Below, one piece after another: positions 26,553-35,216 of a stretch of 64,000 nucleotides of DNA (position 1 is its first letter; each line of letters opens with the position of its first letter). Origin of the DNA: Actinokineospora diospyrosa (GTDB taxonomy: Bacteria; Actinomycetota; Actinomycetes; Mycobacteriales; Pseudonocardiaceae). The position numbers were made by a program, and so were the translations under genes. The DNA is taken from assembly GCF_024171925.1 (NCBI RefSeq), contig NZ_JAMTCO010000009.1:1-64000 (forward strand). Reading direction: 5' to 3'. The notes under the pieces were generated by a model. The model saw nothing but the letters and a program-made list of their open reading frames with translations, did no database searches and was not told where the DNA came from.

Positions 26553-27374
26553 TCAGGACCAGGAAATGTCGGCCAACGAGCCCAACGGCGGCCGCTGCCC
26601 GAGCCCGGCCGCGACCGGCGCCACCGCGTCCGCGGCCAGCAGCGCGGGCGGGAAGCCCAGTGCCACCCGGGTTCCCAGTTCCGCCAGCGGCACCTGGTAG
26701 ACCCGGAACTCGGCGAACTCCAAGCTCTCCACCCGGTTCAGGTCCTGCGTCAGCACGAACGCGCTCGCCTTGAGCACCCCGGCCTGCACCGAGGCGATCA
26801 CCTTCCAGAACTCGCGCGGCAGCAGCACACCCCGGTACGCGCGGTCGTCGGCGCCGAACACCGGGCCGCCGAACACGCTGACCCGCAACCGGTCCACCTC
26901 GACCTCGGCGTAGAGCGCGTCCTCCAACCGGCCCCACAGCCCGGCGCGCACGCTCTGGTTGAAGTCCTCGACCTGCGGGGTGATGTTGGTGAAGTAGAAC
27001 GAGTCCCGGTTGGCCCGCCGCGCTTCCGCCTCGGTGCCCCACAACAGGTCCGCGCGCCGCGCCAGGTGCCCGCGGTCGAGCCGGTTGCCCTGGTACACCT
27101 CGTCGCCGACCTGGACGTCGGCGGGCAGCCGGGGGTCCTTGAGGAACGGGATGCCGGTGCGGGCGAGCTTGCGCAGCCCGCCGCCGTCGACGTTCCACGC
27201 CACCCAGAACGCGAAGCCGCGCGACGCGCTCAGCGCCAGGGAGAAGTGCGTGTAGTCCACGCGCGTGGACCCGTCGAGCCGGACCGCGTCGGCGTCCGGC
27301 CCCGGACCGAGCGCGGGTACCGGCAGCGGTGGGCCGAGGAAGTCGGGGTCGTAGCCGGATCGCGGGGGTGTCAT
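26553..27374 (-). CDS. DNA/RNA non-specific endonuclease (ββα-metal, DRGH motif)
   Basis: 273 residues. The active-site motif DRGHLARRADLLWG and the following NITPQVEDFNQSVRAGLWGRL (metal-binding Asn) place it with NucA/EndoG-type nucleases. Unlike most bacterial NucA relatives it has no visible signal peptide: the start at ATG 27374 runs into a Pro-rich region. It may stay in the cytosol or leave by another route. No inhibitor-like gene is next to it. The upstream 390 bp to 27764 contain no gene I can support. Confidence 0.88.
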   Translation of the reverse strand: MTPPRSGYDPDFLGPPLPVPALGPGPDADAVRLDGSTRVDYTHFSLALSASRGFAFWVAWNVDGGGLRKLARTGIPFLKDPRLPADVQVGDEVYQGNRLDRGHLARRADLLWGTEAEARRANRDSFYFTNITPQVEDFNQSVRAGLWGRLEDALYAEVEVDRLRVSVFGGPVFGADDRAYRGVLLPREFWKVIASVQAGVLKASAFVLTQDLNRVESLEFAEFRVYQVPLAELGTRVALGFPPALLAADAVAPVAAGLGQRPPLGSLADISWS

Positions 27375-27764
27375 CGGGGTTCCCTTCCGCCGTGCGCCGG
27401 GGACGGGGTGAACGGTGCCGCCGTGGACCGCCCGGGGCAAGGGCCCGGCGGCCGAGGACACCGCACCGCGCCCTCGGGGGTGCCCGGGTGGGCAACCCTG
27501 CGTGCCCGCCGCCGCGATTGGTACAACGACCCGCCGCGCGCCGGGGACGCCGTCCGCCGGGTCTCCCTGCTGTTCGCCGGGGTCGCCATCTCAGGACACG
27601 GACCGGTCACGTCCGCTTACGGGTGAACCGGTACGCTCCATTCTTGCGTACCGCGTGTGATCGCTGGCGCTGAGTTAGATTGATCTTGTTTGGATCGGGT
27701 CTGTCACTCGCCAGGGCGAAACCCGCCTGGTGGCGTCAGTGGCAGCCGACGAGTGTGGAGAGCT

Positions 27765-30260
27765 GTGAAGCGGAACAGCGGGTCGCCCGCGAAGTCGACC
27801 ACGACGATCCGGTCCCGCCTCACCGGTGTCGTGGTGGTGCCCAGCGTCATCCTGCTGGTGATGTGGGCGGTGTTCTCGTCCTACACCGTGTTCGACGGCA
27901 TCTACCTCAAGGCCGTCACCAGCGGTGTGCAGGACGCTTCCATCCCCGCGGTCGACACCTTCGCCGCGCTGCAGCGCGAGCGCCAGCTCACCATGACCGT
28001 GCTGAGCTCGACCAACCCCGACACGCTCGCGCTCAAGACCCAGCAGCAGACCACCGACAAGGTGGTCCAGGAGCTGCGGGTGGCCCTCGACGGCCTCTCC
28101 GCCAACGCCCCCGCCGAGGTCAACGCCCGGGTGCAGGCCCTCAACCAGGCGCTGGCGCCGCTGCCGCAGCGGCGCGCCCAGGTCGAGTCCGGCCGCGCCA
28201 ACGCCACCGAGATCTACACCTACTACAACACCGTGCTCGACGCCGGTACCGCGCTGTTCGACACCCAGGCGCGCATCGTGCCCGACTCGGTCGTCGTGCA
28301 GGCCGGTCTGACCGCCACCGACATCTTCCGCGCCGCCGACCGCATGTCGCGCGCCTCCTCCGTGGGCGCCGCCGCGCTGACCGCGGGCGCGTTCACCGCC
28401 GACCAGCACGTCGAGTTCGCCAACCTGGTCGGCTCCTACCGCGCCACCGTCGCCAACGCCGCCGCCGCGGGCACCGACGAGGTCAAGGCGCACTACCAGC
28501 GGCTGATCACCTCGGAGTCCTGGCTGCGGCTCACCGGCGCGGAGAACGCCCTGATCGGCGCCGCGCCGCGGCTGTCCGACACCGGCGGTCGCCGCGCCGA
28601 GCCGGTCGTGCTGCCGGTCAACGCCGGTGAGTGGGAGGCGATCACGCAGAGCGCCTCGGAGGAGCTGATCAAGCTCGCCGTGGAGCAGGCCACCGGCGGG
28701 GTGGAGCTGGGCCTGGACCGGGCCGACCAGAAGTTCTTCGAGGTGATCATCGGCAGCCTCATCGCGCTGCTGGCCGTGGTCACCGGCATCGTGCTCGCCG
28801 TGCGCATCTCGCGCAGGCTGGTCAACAAGGCCCTGGTCACCCGCCTCGACCAGCTCAAGAACGACTCCCTGCAACTGGCCCACGAGAAGCTGCCCGGCAT
28901 CGTCGACCGGCTGCGCCAGGGCGACCGGGTCGACGTCGGCGCCGAGGTGCCGCCGCTGGACTACGGCACCGACGAGATCGGCCAGGTGGCCGACGCGTTC
29001 AACGCCGCCCAGTACACCGCCATCGCCGCCGCGGTGAAGGAGAGCCAGGCCCGCGAGGGCGTCAACCGCGTCTTCCTCGGCATCGCCCACCGCCACCAGG
29101 GCCTGGTGCACCGCCAGCTCAAGATCCTGGACAAGATGGAGCGCGAGGAGGAGAACCCCGAGCACCTCGACTCCCTCTTCCAGCTCGACCACCTCGCCAC
29201 CCGCGCCCGCCGCAACGCCGAGAACCTGATCATCCTCGCCGGTGAGCAGCCCGGTCGGCAGTGGCGCAAACCGGTGCGGCTGCTCGACATCCTGCGCGCC
29301 GCGGTCGCCGAGACCGAGCAGTACGTCCGCGTCCGCGTGCGCCAGGTCCCCGACGTCGCGCTCAACGGCGTCGCGGTCGCCGACACCATCCACCTGGTCG
29401 CCGAACTGGTCGACAACGCGGCCTCGTTCTCCCCGCCGCGCTCGCAGGTCGAGGTCTACACCAGCCAGGTCTCCGGCGGCGTCGTCGTGGAGATCGAGGA
29501 CCACGGCCTGGGCATGACCGCCGAGGACCGCGAGCAGCACAACCAGATGCTGACGCACCCGCCGGAGTTCGACGCGATGGCGCTGCGCGGCGAGTCCCGC
29601 CTCGGCCTGTTCGTCGTCGCCCGCCTCGCCGCGCGCCGCGCGATCCGCGTCGAGCTGCGCGAGTCGCCCTACGGCGGCACCGTCGCGCTGGTGTTCATCC
29701 CCTCCGACATCGTCGCCGAGACACCCGAGTTCGTGCCCGAGTCCGACGCGCCGAGCCCCCGGCCGCGCAAGGCGCTCGACCGCGCGGCCCCGGTCGTCGA
29801 CAGCGACGCGGTGGTGGGGCCGCCGCAGCGCGGCATCGACAAGTTCTGGTCCGACGCCGGTGACGACCTCACCCGCGCGGAGGCCGAGGTGGCGGCGCAG
29901 TGGCCGCTGACCGACGAGGAGGCGCCGGAGCACCCGGTCGCCGTGGCCGGGAACGGGGTGGGGGACTCGCCGCACACGGACAACGGGCACCGCGACGGTG
30001 GCCGCCCAGAGGGTGCTCGGGCAGAGGGTGCTCGTGCGGACGGTTCCGCGGCAGCTCAGGGGGAGCGCCCGGTCCTGCCGCGCAGGCAGCGCCAGCAGAA
30101 CCTGGCCCCGCAGCTGCGCGACGAGCCGGTGCTGCCGGACTGGGAGGTCGACGCCGAGCCCGAGCAGAACGAACAGACCGCGAAACGGGTCCGCGACACC
30201 ATGGCCGCCTTCCAGCGCGGCACCAGGCAGGCGCGCCGAACCGATGGAGCGCAGCAGTGA
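27765..30260 (+). CDS. cvnA: Conservon sensor protein CvnA (nitrate-sensor-type histidine kinase-like)
   Basis: 831 residues. TM1 (about 22-43), an extracytoplasmic four-helix NIT-type sensor (about 45-320), TM2 (about 326-347), a HAMP-like linker, a dimerisation region HRHQGLVHRQLKILDKME, and an HATPase domain with N-box ELVDNAASFSPP and DHGLGM. The last 150 residues are Pro/Glu-rich. CvnA proteins sit at the membrane and act with CvnB-D as a G-protein-coupled-like complex rather than with a response regulator. GTG 27765 follows GGAGAG. First gene of the operon. Confidence 0.93.
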   Translation: MKRNSGSPAKSTTTIRSRLTGVVVVPSVILLVMWAVFSSYTVFDGIYLKAVTSGVQDASIPAVDTFAALQRERQLTMTVLSSTNPDTLALKTQQQTTDKVVQELRVALDGLSANAPAEVNARVQALNQALAPLPQRRAQVESGRANATEIYTYYNTVLDAGTALFDTQARIVPDSVVVQAGLTATDIFRAADRMSRASSVGAAALTAGAFTADQHVEFANLVGSYRATVANAAAAGTDEVKAHYQRLITSESWLRLTGAENALIGAAPRLSDTGGRRAEPVVLPVNAGEWEAITQSASEELIKLAVEQATGGVELGLDRADQKFFEVIIGSLIALLAVVTGIVLAVRISRRLVNKALVTRLDQLKNDSLQLAHEKLPGIVDRLRQGDRVDVGAEVPPLDYGTDEIGQVADAFNAAQYTAIAAAVKESQAREGVNRVFLGIAHRHQGLVHRQLKILDKMEREEENPEHLDSLFQLDHLATRARRNAENLIILAGEQPGRQWRKPVRLLDILRAAVAETEQYVRVRVRQVPDVALNGVAVADTIHLVAELVDNAASFSPPRSQVEVYTSQVSGGVVVEIEDHGLGMTAEDREQHNQMLTHPPEFDAMALRGESRLGLFVVARLAARRAIRVELRESPYGGTVALVFIPSDIVAETPEFVPESDAPSPRPRKALDRAAPVVDSDAVVGPPQRGIDKFWSDAGDDLTRAEAEVAAQWPLTDEEAPEHPVAVAGNGVGDSPHTDNGHRDGGRPEGARAEGARADGSAAAQGERPVLPRRQRQQNLAPQLRDEPVLPDWEVDAEPEQNEQTAKRVRDTMAAFQRGTRQARRTDGAQQ

Positions 30261-30286
30261 ACCCCCCGGGTGCGGCCGAGGGGTTG

Positions 30287-30754
30287 ATGGCGGGGACGAC
30301 GGGGAAGGAACAGCCGAAGGTGAACGACAAGATCGGTCAGGACCACCAGCTGAACTGGCTTTTGGACGACCTGGTCCGCCGGGTCGTGGGGATCCGCCAC
30401 TCGGTCGTGCTGTCGGCGGACGGGCTGCTGCTCGGCCGCTCCGCCGAGCTGTCCAAGGACGACTCCGAACACCTCTCGGCGATGGCCTCGGCGTTCCAGA
30501 GCCTGGCCAGGGGCACCGGCCGCCAGTTCGGCGGCGGCCAGGTCCGCCAGACGATCGTGGAGATGGACCACGCGTTCCTGTTCGTCACCGCGGCCGGTCG
30601 CGGCGCCTGCCTGGCCGTGCTCGGCGAGGAGGACGCCGACGTGGGCATGATCGCCTACGAGATGAACATGCTGGTGAAACGGGTCGGTGCCCACCTGGCG
30701 TCGGCCCCGCGCGGTGGCGCCCCGGTCACCGTGTCCGGTCGTCGGCCCTCGTGA
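30287..30754 (+). CDS. cvnB: Conservon protein CvnB (roadblock/LC7)
   Basis: 155 residues from ATG 30287; GTG 30257 (overlapping the cvnA stop) or GTG 30320 could also start it. The roadblock/LC7 fold is clear from LNWLLDDLVRRVVGIRHSVV and the DGLLLGRSAELSKDDSEHLS stretch. In other bacteria these proteins act as GTPase-activating or dimerisation partners (MglB-like) for the small GTPase, here CvnD. It is translationally linked to cvnC by a TGATG overlap. Confidence 0.92.
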   Translation: MAGTTGKEQPKVNDKIGQDHQLNWLLDDLVRRVVGIRHSVVLSADGLLLGRSAELSKDDSEHLSAMASAFQSLARGTGRQFGGGQVRQTIVEMDHAFLFVTAAGRGACLAVLGEEDADVGMIAYEMNMLVKRVGAHLASAPRGGAPVTVSGRRPS

Positions 30755-31125
30755 TGTCCGGCGAGGCGGACTGGTGGTTCGACGAGGCGGCCGGACCCCT
30801 GGTCCGCCCGTACGCGATGACCAGGGGGCGCACCCGGCCCAACGCGCCCAACCTGAACCTGGTCACCCAGGTCCGGGTAGCCCGCCCGCCGTCGGACCCC
30901 TCGACGCTGAGCCCGGAGCACCTGCAGATCATCGACCTGTGCAAGGTCCCGCTCTCGGTCGCCGAGGTCGCCGCCTACCTGAACGTGCCGCTCGTGGTGG
31001 TCAAGGTCCTGCTCAGCGACCTGATCGAACGCGGCGACGTGCAGGCTGGCGCGCTGTTCCAGACCACGGAGATCAACGACACGAAGTTGCTTCAGGCGGT
31101 ACTCGATGGCATTCGGAGGATCTGA
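30754..31125 (+). CDS. cvnC: Conservon protein CvnC (DUF742)
   Basis: 123 residues of the DUF742 family: RPYAMTRGRTRP near the N-terminus, then a winged-helix-like region (EHLQIIDLCKVPLSVAEVAA, LNVPLVVVKVLLSDLIERG). Its molecular task in conservons is not settled; it binds the other Cvn proteins. ATG 30754 overlaps the cvnB stop, and the end overlaps the start of cvnD by 20 bp. Confidence 0.92.
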   Translation: MSGEADWWFDEAAGPLVRPYAMTRGRTRPNAPNLNLVTQVRVARPPSDPSTLSPEHLQIIDLCKVPLSVAEVAAYLNVPLVVVKVLLSDLIERGDVQAGALFQTTEINDTKLLQAVLDGIRRI

Positions 31126-31702
31126 ACAGGTGAGCGACACCCCGGTGGTCCCCACCTCAATCAAGATCGTCGTGGCAGGCGGCTTCGGCGTCGGCAAGAC
31201 CACCATGGTCAACTCGGTGAGCGAGATCCCCCCGCTGCGCACCGAGGAGGTCCTCACCGAAGCCAGCGTCGGCGTGGACGACATGCGCGGCATCGAAGGC
31301 AAGGAGACCACCACGGTCGCCCTGGACTTCGGCCGCATCACCATCAACCCCCAGGTCGTGCTGTACCTGTTCGGCACCCCCGGGCAGAACCGCTTCTGGT
31401 TCATGTGGGACGAACTCGCCCACGGCGCCCTGGGCGCGATCGTCCTGGTCGACACCCGGCGGCTGGACTCCAGCTTCCCCTCGATCGACTTCTTCGAACG
31501 CCGCGACATCCCGTTCATCATCGCGGTCAACGGCTTCGAGGGATCCTGGGAGCACACCGCCGAGGAAGTCCGCCAAGCCCTCGACATCGCCCCCACCGTC
31601 CCCATCATCAACTGCGACGCCCGCATCAAGGACTCCAGCAAGGACGTCCTGGTCGAGCTGGTCCAGTACACAATGGACCTCCTCAACAAAGCCCCCGTCT
31701 AG
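31106..31702 (+). CDS. cvnD: Conservon small GTPase CvnD
   Basis: 198 residues. P-loop GGFGVGKTT (about 25-33), switch region LYLFGTPGQNRFWFMWDEL, and the base-contact region IIAVNGFEG in place of NKxD. CvnD cycles GTP/GDP and is tethered to the CvnA/B complex. I favour ATG 31106 because relatives share the MAFGGS-type start; GTG 31130 with GGAGG is an alternative. Last gene of the operon; the repeat region follows. Confidence 0.92.
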   Translation: MAFGGSEQVSDTPVVPTSIKIVVAGGFGVGKTTMVNSVSEIPPLRTEEVLTEASVGVDDMRGIEGKETTTVALDFGRITINPQVVLYLFGTPGQNRFWFMWDELAHGALGAIVLVDTRRLDSSFPSIDFFERRDIPFIIAVNGFEGSWEHTAEEVRQALDIAPTVPIINCDARIKDSSKDVLVELVQYTMDLLNKAPV

Positions 31703-31739
31703 CCGGTCGTCCGAGCAGGCCACCATTCTGTCCAGGAGC

Positions 31740-32030
31740 CTGCTCCCCTTGCCCTGCCCCAATCCGGACTCTGACGCAGTGCTGCCCCCTGGACCCTCGG
31801 ACCCTGCAGTGCCATCCCGCCCTCCGTCAGGTCCGCCCCAGCCCACCTGATCAGCACCTGGACACTCGGACCCTGCGGTGCCAACTCGCCCCCCCGTCAG
31901 GTCCGCCCCGACCCACCTGGCCAGCGCCTGGACACTCGGACCCGCCGGTGCCAACCCGCCCCCCGTCAGGTCCGCCCCAGCCCACCTTCCCAGCACCTGG
32001 ACAGTCGGACTCGCTGGTGCCAAGCCGGCT
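31740..32030. repeat. ~70-bp tandem repeats, right copy
   Basis: Three to four diverged units of 69-70 bp, marked by GTCAGGTCCGCCCC at 31826, 31896 and 31965. They match, inverted, the units at 110-345. Reading frames through them are Pro/Thr/Ser/Arg-rich and lack ribosome sites, so they are unlikely to be genes. Confidence 0.8.
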
Positions 32031-32170
32031 CGATGGGGCGGACTTGTTTTGTGTGGGGGGACGGCACCCGTAGCGTTTCCGCGCGGCAGGGCCTGCTTTT
32101 GGGCCCCTGCTTTGCGGTTCTGCGTCGGGTGTTGTAGGGGCCCCGCGCAAAACAAGTTCGCCCCATCGAG
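32029..32170. repeat. Palindromic element with 25-bp inverted ends
   Basis: 32029-32053 and 32146-32170 are 25-bp inverted repeats with about two mismatches. Inside, GGGCCCCT (32101-32108) and AGGGGCCC (32136-32143) form a second inverted pair. About 85 bp of the left half matches positions 20-105 of the window in inverted orientation. It carries no gene and resembles a non-autonomous palindromic (REP/MITE-like) element. Confidence 0.7.
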
Positions 32171-32297
32171 CTTGTCGCATTGTCGCGGATCAGATGCAAT
32201 GCCGAAGGCGAGCCGTTCACCGGAGCCGAAGGCGGAGGCCCGAATCTCTTGCCCCGCACTCCCAGCCACGGCTGACGTCAAGATCAACCTGATCGAA

Positions 32298-32520
32298 AGC
32301 CCCCAAATACACAGCTTACCGACGCGCACCGACACAACGGCAGCACCGAACAGCACCCTGTGGACACCCAGAACCGTTGTGGACAACCACAACCAGCCCG
32401 CAAGATCATCTACACCAAGAGCCCCCGATATACAGCCTACCGACGCACACCGACAACCCGGGAGCACCAAGCAGCAGCCTGTGGACAGCCACAACCGTTG
32501 TGGACAAACAACCCCAGCAC
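32298..32520. repeat. 121/122-bp direct duplication with four DnaA-box-like sites
   Basis: Two units (32298-32419 and 32420-32520) share AGCCCCC, an ACAGC-TACCGACG-CACCGACA stretch, and a pair of boxes. Boxes: TGTGGACAC 32359-32367, TGTGGACAA 32378-32386, TGTGGACAG 32480-32488, TGTGGACAA 32499-32507. All point the same way, are 19 bp apart within a pair and 121 bp between pairs. TGTGGACAA is the complement of the actinomycete DnaA box TTGTCCACA. No gene overlaps. Confidence 0.75.
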
Positions 32521-32577
32521 CACCCGCCAGCCCCCAGCCATCAAGCGCATCAACCCAACCACCACACGCCAGCCACC

Positions 32578-32850
32578 CTCAAGCGCACCCCACTTAGCGC
32601 CACGCACGCCCTCAAGCGCACCTCACTAGGCGCCCGCGCCAGCCCTCAAGCGCACCCCGCTAAGCACCATGCGCCACCCTCAAACGCACCTCGCTAAGCG
32701 CCCGCACGCCCTCAAGCCCACCTCACTTAGCGCCACGCACCAGCCTCAAGCGCACCCACTAAGCATCGCGCGCCAGCCTCAAGCGCGTCCCACTAAGCAC
32801 CCCGCGCCACCTCAAGCACACCCCACCAACACCAGCCCTCAAGCGCCAGC
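32578..32850. repeat. Nine tandem ~33-bp units
   Basis: CTCAAGCGC-type motifs start at 32578, 32611, 32645, 32679, 32711, 32745, 32778, 32811 and 32838 (period 32-34, last 27). Most units also contain CACTTAGCG or CACTAAGCA. The last unit crosses the stop of the CNNM gene at 32839, so the array is transcribed as its 3' trailer. The units are contiguous without unique spacers, so this is not a CRISPR array. Confidence 0.8.
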
Positions 32851-33876
32851 ATCAGTCTCATCCTCAAACTCCCCAAGGATCTCCTCCAACAGATCCTCCA
32901 ACGCCGCCAACCCCACAACCTCCCCACGCGCCGACACCAACGCCAACTGAGCCCGTTCCCCCCGCATCCGCCCCACCGCGTCCGCTGCCGTCAATTCAGC
33001 GTCCAGCACCAACGCGTCCGTCATCAGCCCCTCAGCAGTCACCGACGCCGACACCATCGTCGCTCGCACCGCGTCCCGCACGTGCACCAAGCCCACCGGC
33101 TCCCCACGCGCGTCCAGCACGATCAACCGCGACCGACCGCTTGTGCGGCACACGTCTTCGATCTCGCCGACCGAGGCCGATGAGTGCACCGCGACCATCG
33201 CTGACCGCGGCGCCATCACCTGGCCCACTGTCGTCCGTTGCGACTGCAGCACGCCGGAGAGCATCTGGTGTTGTTGTTCCGGCAGCAGACCGTGCTCCCG
33301 CGACTCCCGCAGCAACATCCGCAGGTCGTCCGGTCCGTGCGCTTGTGCCACCGTGTCTTGCGGTTCGACCTTCACCGCGCGCAACGTTGCGTTGGCGAGT
33401 CCGTTCAGCATGGTCAGCACCGGGCGGAAGACCCGGGTGAAGGCGCGGAACGGCAGGGCCAGCCACTGCGCGGACCGCTCGGGGTGCGAGATCGCCCAGG
33501 ACTTCGGGGCCATTTCGCCGACCACCATGTGCAGGAACACCACGATGGCGACGGCGAGGATGAAGGCGATCGGGTAGCTCCAGGCGGGGGACAGGCCCAG
33601 GGCGGTGAACAGCGGGTCGAGCAGGTGCGCGACCGCGGGCTTGGCCAGGGCGCCCAGGCCCAGGGTGCACAGGGTGATGCCCAGTTGCGCGCCTGCGAGC
33701 ATCACCGACAGCTCGCGGGTCCCCGCGACGGCCGCCCTGGCCGCGCGGCTGCCCTCGGCCGCGGCCTCCTCGAGCCGGTGCCTCTTGCTCGCGACCAGGG
33801 CGAACTCGGCCGCCACGAAGAACGCGTTCGCGACCAGCAGCACGAACGACACCAGCAGTGCGGGTCCGGTGCTCAT
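32839..33876 (-). CDS. CNNM/DUF21-CBS membrane transporter, short form
   Basis: 345 residues. An N-terminal DUF21/CNNM domain with about four membrane segments (LLVSFVLLVANAFFVAAEFA at the start) carries a tandem CBS pair (about 195-330; GQVMAPRSAMVAVHSSAS). It lacks the C-terminal CorC/HlyC domain of its neighbour. The family exports Mg2+/Co2+; CBS domains sense nucleotides. ATG 33876 overlaps the upstream stop by 4 bp, so the two form an operon and may heterodimerise. Confidence 0.9.
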   Translation of the reverse strand: MSTGPALLVSFVLLVANAFFVAAEFALVASKRHRLEEAAAEGSRAARAAVAGTRELSVMLAGAQLGITLCTLGLGALAKPAVAHLLDPLFTALGLSPAWSYPIAFILAVAIVVFLHMVVGEMAPKSWAISHPERSAQWLALPFRAFTRVFRPVLTMLNGLANATLRAVKVEPQDTVAQAHGPDDLRMLLRESREHGLLPEQQHQMLSGVLQSQRTTVGQVMAPRSAMVAVHSSASVGEIEDVCRTSGRSRLIVLDARGEPVGLVHVRDAVRATMVSASVTAEGLMTDALVLDAELTAADAVGRMRGERAQLALVSARGEVVGLAALEDLLEEILGEFEDETDAGA

Positions 33877-35216
33877 GCCGACACCTCCGAGCGGACCGAC
33901 ACCAGCACCGTGCGCGGGACCCGGCGGTGCACCTCGGTGACCGATACGACCGCGGTGTGCGGACCCTCGTCCAGGTCGTCAGCGGCCAAGGCCACTTGGA
34001 CCTCGACGTGGTCGCCGGGGCGGGGGACGCGGCCCAGGTGCTGCATGACCAGGCCGCTGACGGTGTCGTAGCCCGCGCTCTCCGGCAGTTCGATCCCGGT
34101 GACCTCGGCGACCTCGTCGACCCGCCAGCGGGCGGGCACCGACCAGGACCCGTCGGCGTGCGCCACGGCCTGGACCTCCATGTGGTCGTCCTCGTCGAGG
34201 ATCTCGCCGACGACCTCCTCGGCGACGTCCTCGAAGGACACCACGCCTGCGAAGCCGCCGAACTCGTCGACGACGCAGGCCAGTTGGCGGTGCTCGGCGC
34301 GCAGCCGCTCGAGGACCTCGGGCAGCGGGAGGCTGTCGGGCAGGAACAGCGGGGCGACGGCGATCTCGTGCACCGGGGTGCTCGCCCGGTCGGCAGCGGC
34401 CACGGTCAGCACCTCGGCGATGCCGACCACCCCGATGACGTCGTCGACGTCCGAGCCGACCACCGGGAAGCGGGAGCGGCCGGTGTCGAGCAGTTCGACC
34501 ACCCGGACCACGGGCTCGTCGGCGCGCAGCAGGTGCACGTCCACCCGGGGCGTCATCACCTGGCCCGCGGTGAGCGTGCGGAAGTCGAGGCCGCCCTCCA
34601 GCAGCCGGGTGGTCCCGGCGTCGAGGTGCCCGCCCTGGCGGGACTCGCCGATGATGCCGCGCAGGTCCTCCGCGGTGGCGCCCTGCGGCAGCTCCTCGAT
34701 CGGCTCGATGCCCACCGCGCGCAGCAGCCGCGTCGACACCGTGTCGAACAGCCGGATCAGCGGGCCCGCGACGGCCAGGTAGACCAGGGTGGACCGGCTC
34801 AGCGACCTGGCCAGCGCCTCGGGCTTGGCGATCGCCAGGTTCTTCGGCGCGAGCTCGCCGAAGACCATCTGCACGACCGTGGAGAACAGCAGCGCGACCA
34901 CCAGCGACAGCGCCGTGCTGACCCCGTCGGGCAGCCCGGCCAGGCCGAGCAGCTCGGCCGTGCCGTCGCCGAGGAAGGGCTCGGAGACGTAACCGACCAG
35001 CAGCGCGGTCACGGTGATGCCGAACTGGGCCCCCGAGAGCACGAACGACAGCCGCTGGGTGACCCGGTAGGCGCGTTCGGCCGCCTTGTCGCCGTCTTCG
35101 GCGAGCTGGCGCAACCGGTTGCGGTCGACGGCGACGTAGGCGAACTCCTGGGCGACGAAGTAGCCGGTCGCCGCGGTGAGCAGCAGGACGGACAGCACGC
35201 CGATCAGGATCAGCAC
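33873..35216 (-). CDS. CNNM/DUF21-CBS-CorC_HlyC membrane transporter, long form
   Basis: 447 residues. DUF21/CNNM membrane domain (1-190; GYFVAQEFAYVAVDRNRL), CBS pair (about 215-335; GQVMTPRVDVHLLRADEP, then FGGFAGVVSFEDVAEEVVGE), and the C-terminal CorC_HlyC domain (about 345-435). A divalent-cation efflux subunit sometimes labelled hemolysin. First gene of a two-gene operon. Long-plus-short pairs of this kind are common in actinobacteria. Confidence 0.92.
   Translation of the reverse strand: MLILIGVLSVLLLTAATGYFVAQEFAYVAVDRNRLRQLAEDGDKAAERAYRVTQRLSFVLSGAQFGITVTALLVGYVSEPFLGDGTAELLGLAGLPDGVSTALSLVVALLFSTVVQMVFGELAPKNLAIAKPEALARSLSRSTLVYLAVAGPLIRLFDTVSTRLLRAVGIEPIEELPQGATAEDLRGIIGESRQGGHLDAGTTRLLEGGLDFRTLTAGQVMTPRVDVHLLRADEPVVRVVELLDTGRSRFPVVGSDVDDVIGVVGIAEVLTVAAADRASTPVHEIAVAPLFLPDSLPLPEVLERLRAEHRQLACVVDEFGGFAGVVSFEDVAEEVVGEILDEDDHMEVQAVAHADGSWSVPARWRVDEVAEVTGIELPESAGYDTVSGLVMQHLGRVPRPGDHVEVQVALAADDLDEGPHTAVVSVTEVHRRVPRTVLVSVRSEVSA

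Noticed and set aside
27675-29990. 771-residue minus-strand open frame antisense to cvnA
   Set aside because: Low-complexity shadow of CvnA without a ribosome site.
32298-32520. Chromosomal origin oriC
   Set aside because: Only four boxes in one orientation, and none of dnaA, dnaN, recF, gyrB or rpmH lies nearby.
31878-32597. 239-residue plus-strand frame through the repeat region
   Set aside because: It simply translates the tandem repeats (Pro/Ala/Ser/Thr) and shares segments with the repeat copy at 61-375.
32578-32850. CRISPR array
   Set aside because: Units are contiguous ~33-bp repeats without unique spacers, and no cas genes are near.
32839-35216. Hemolysin annotation for the two CNNM genes
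   Set aside because: The DUF21-CBS architecture marks divalent-cation transporters; the hemolysin label is historical.
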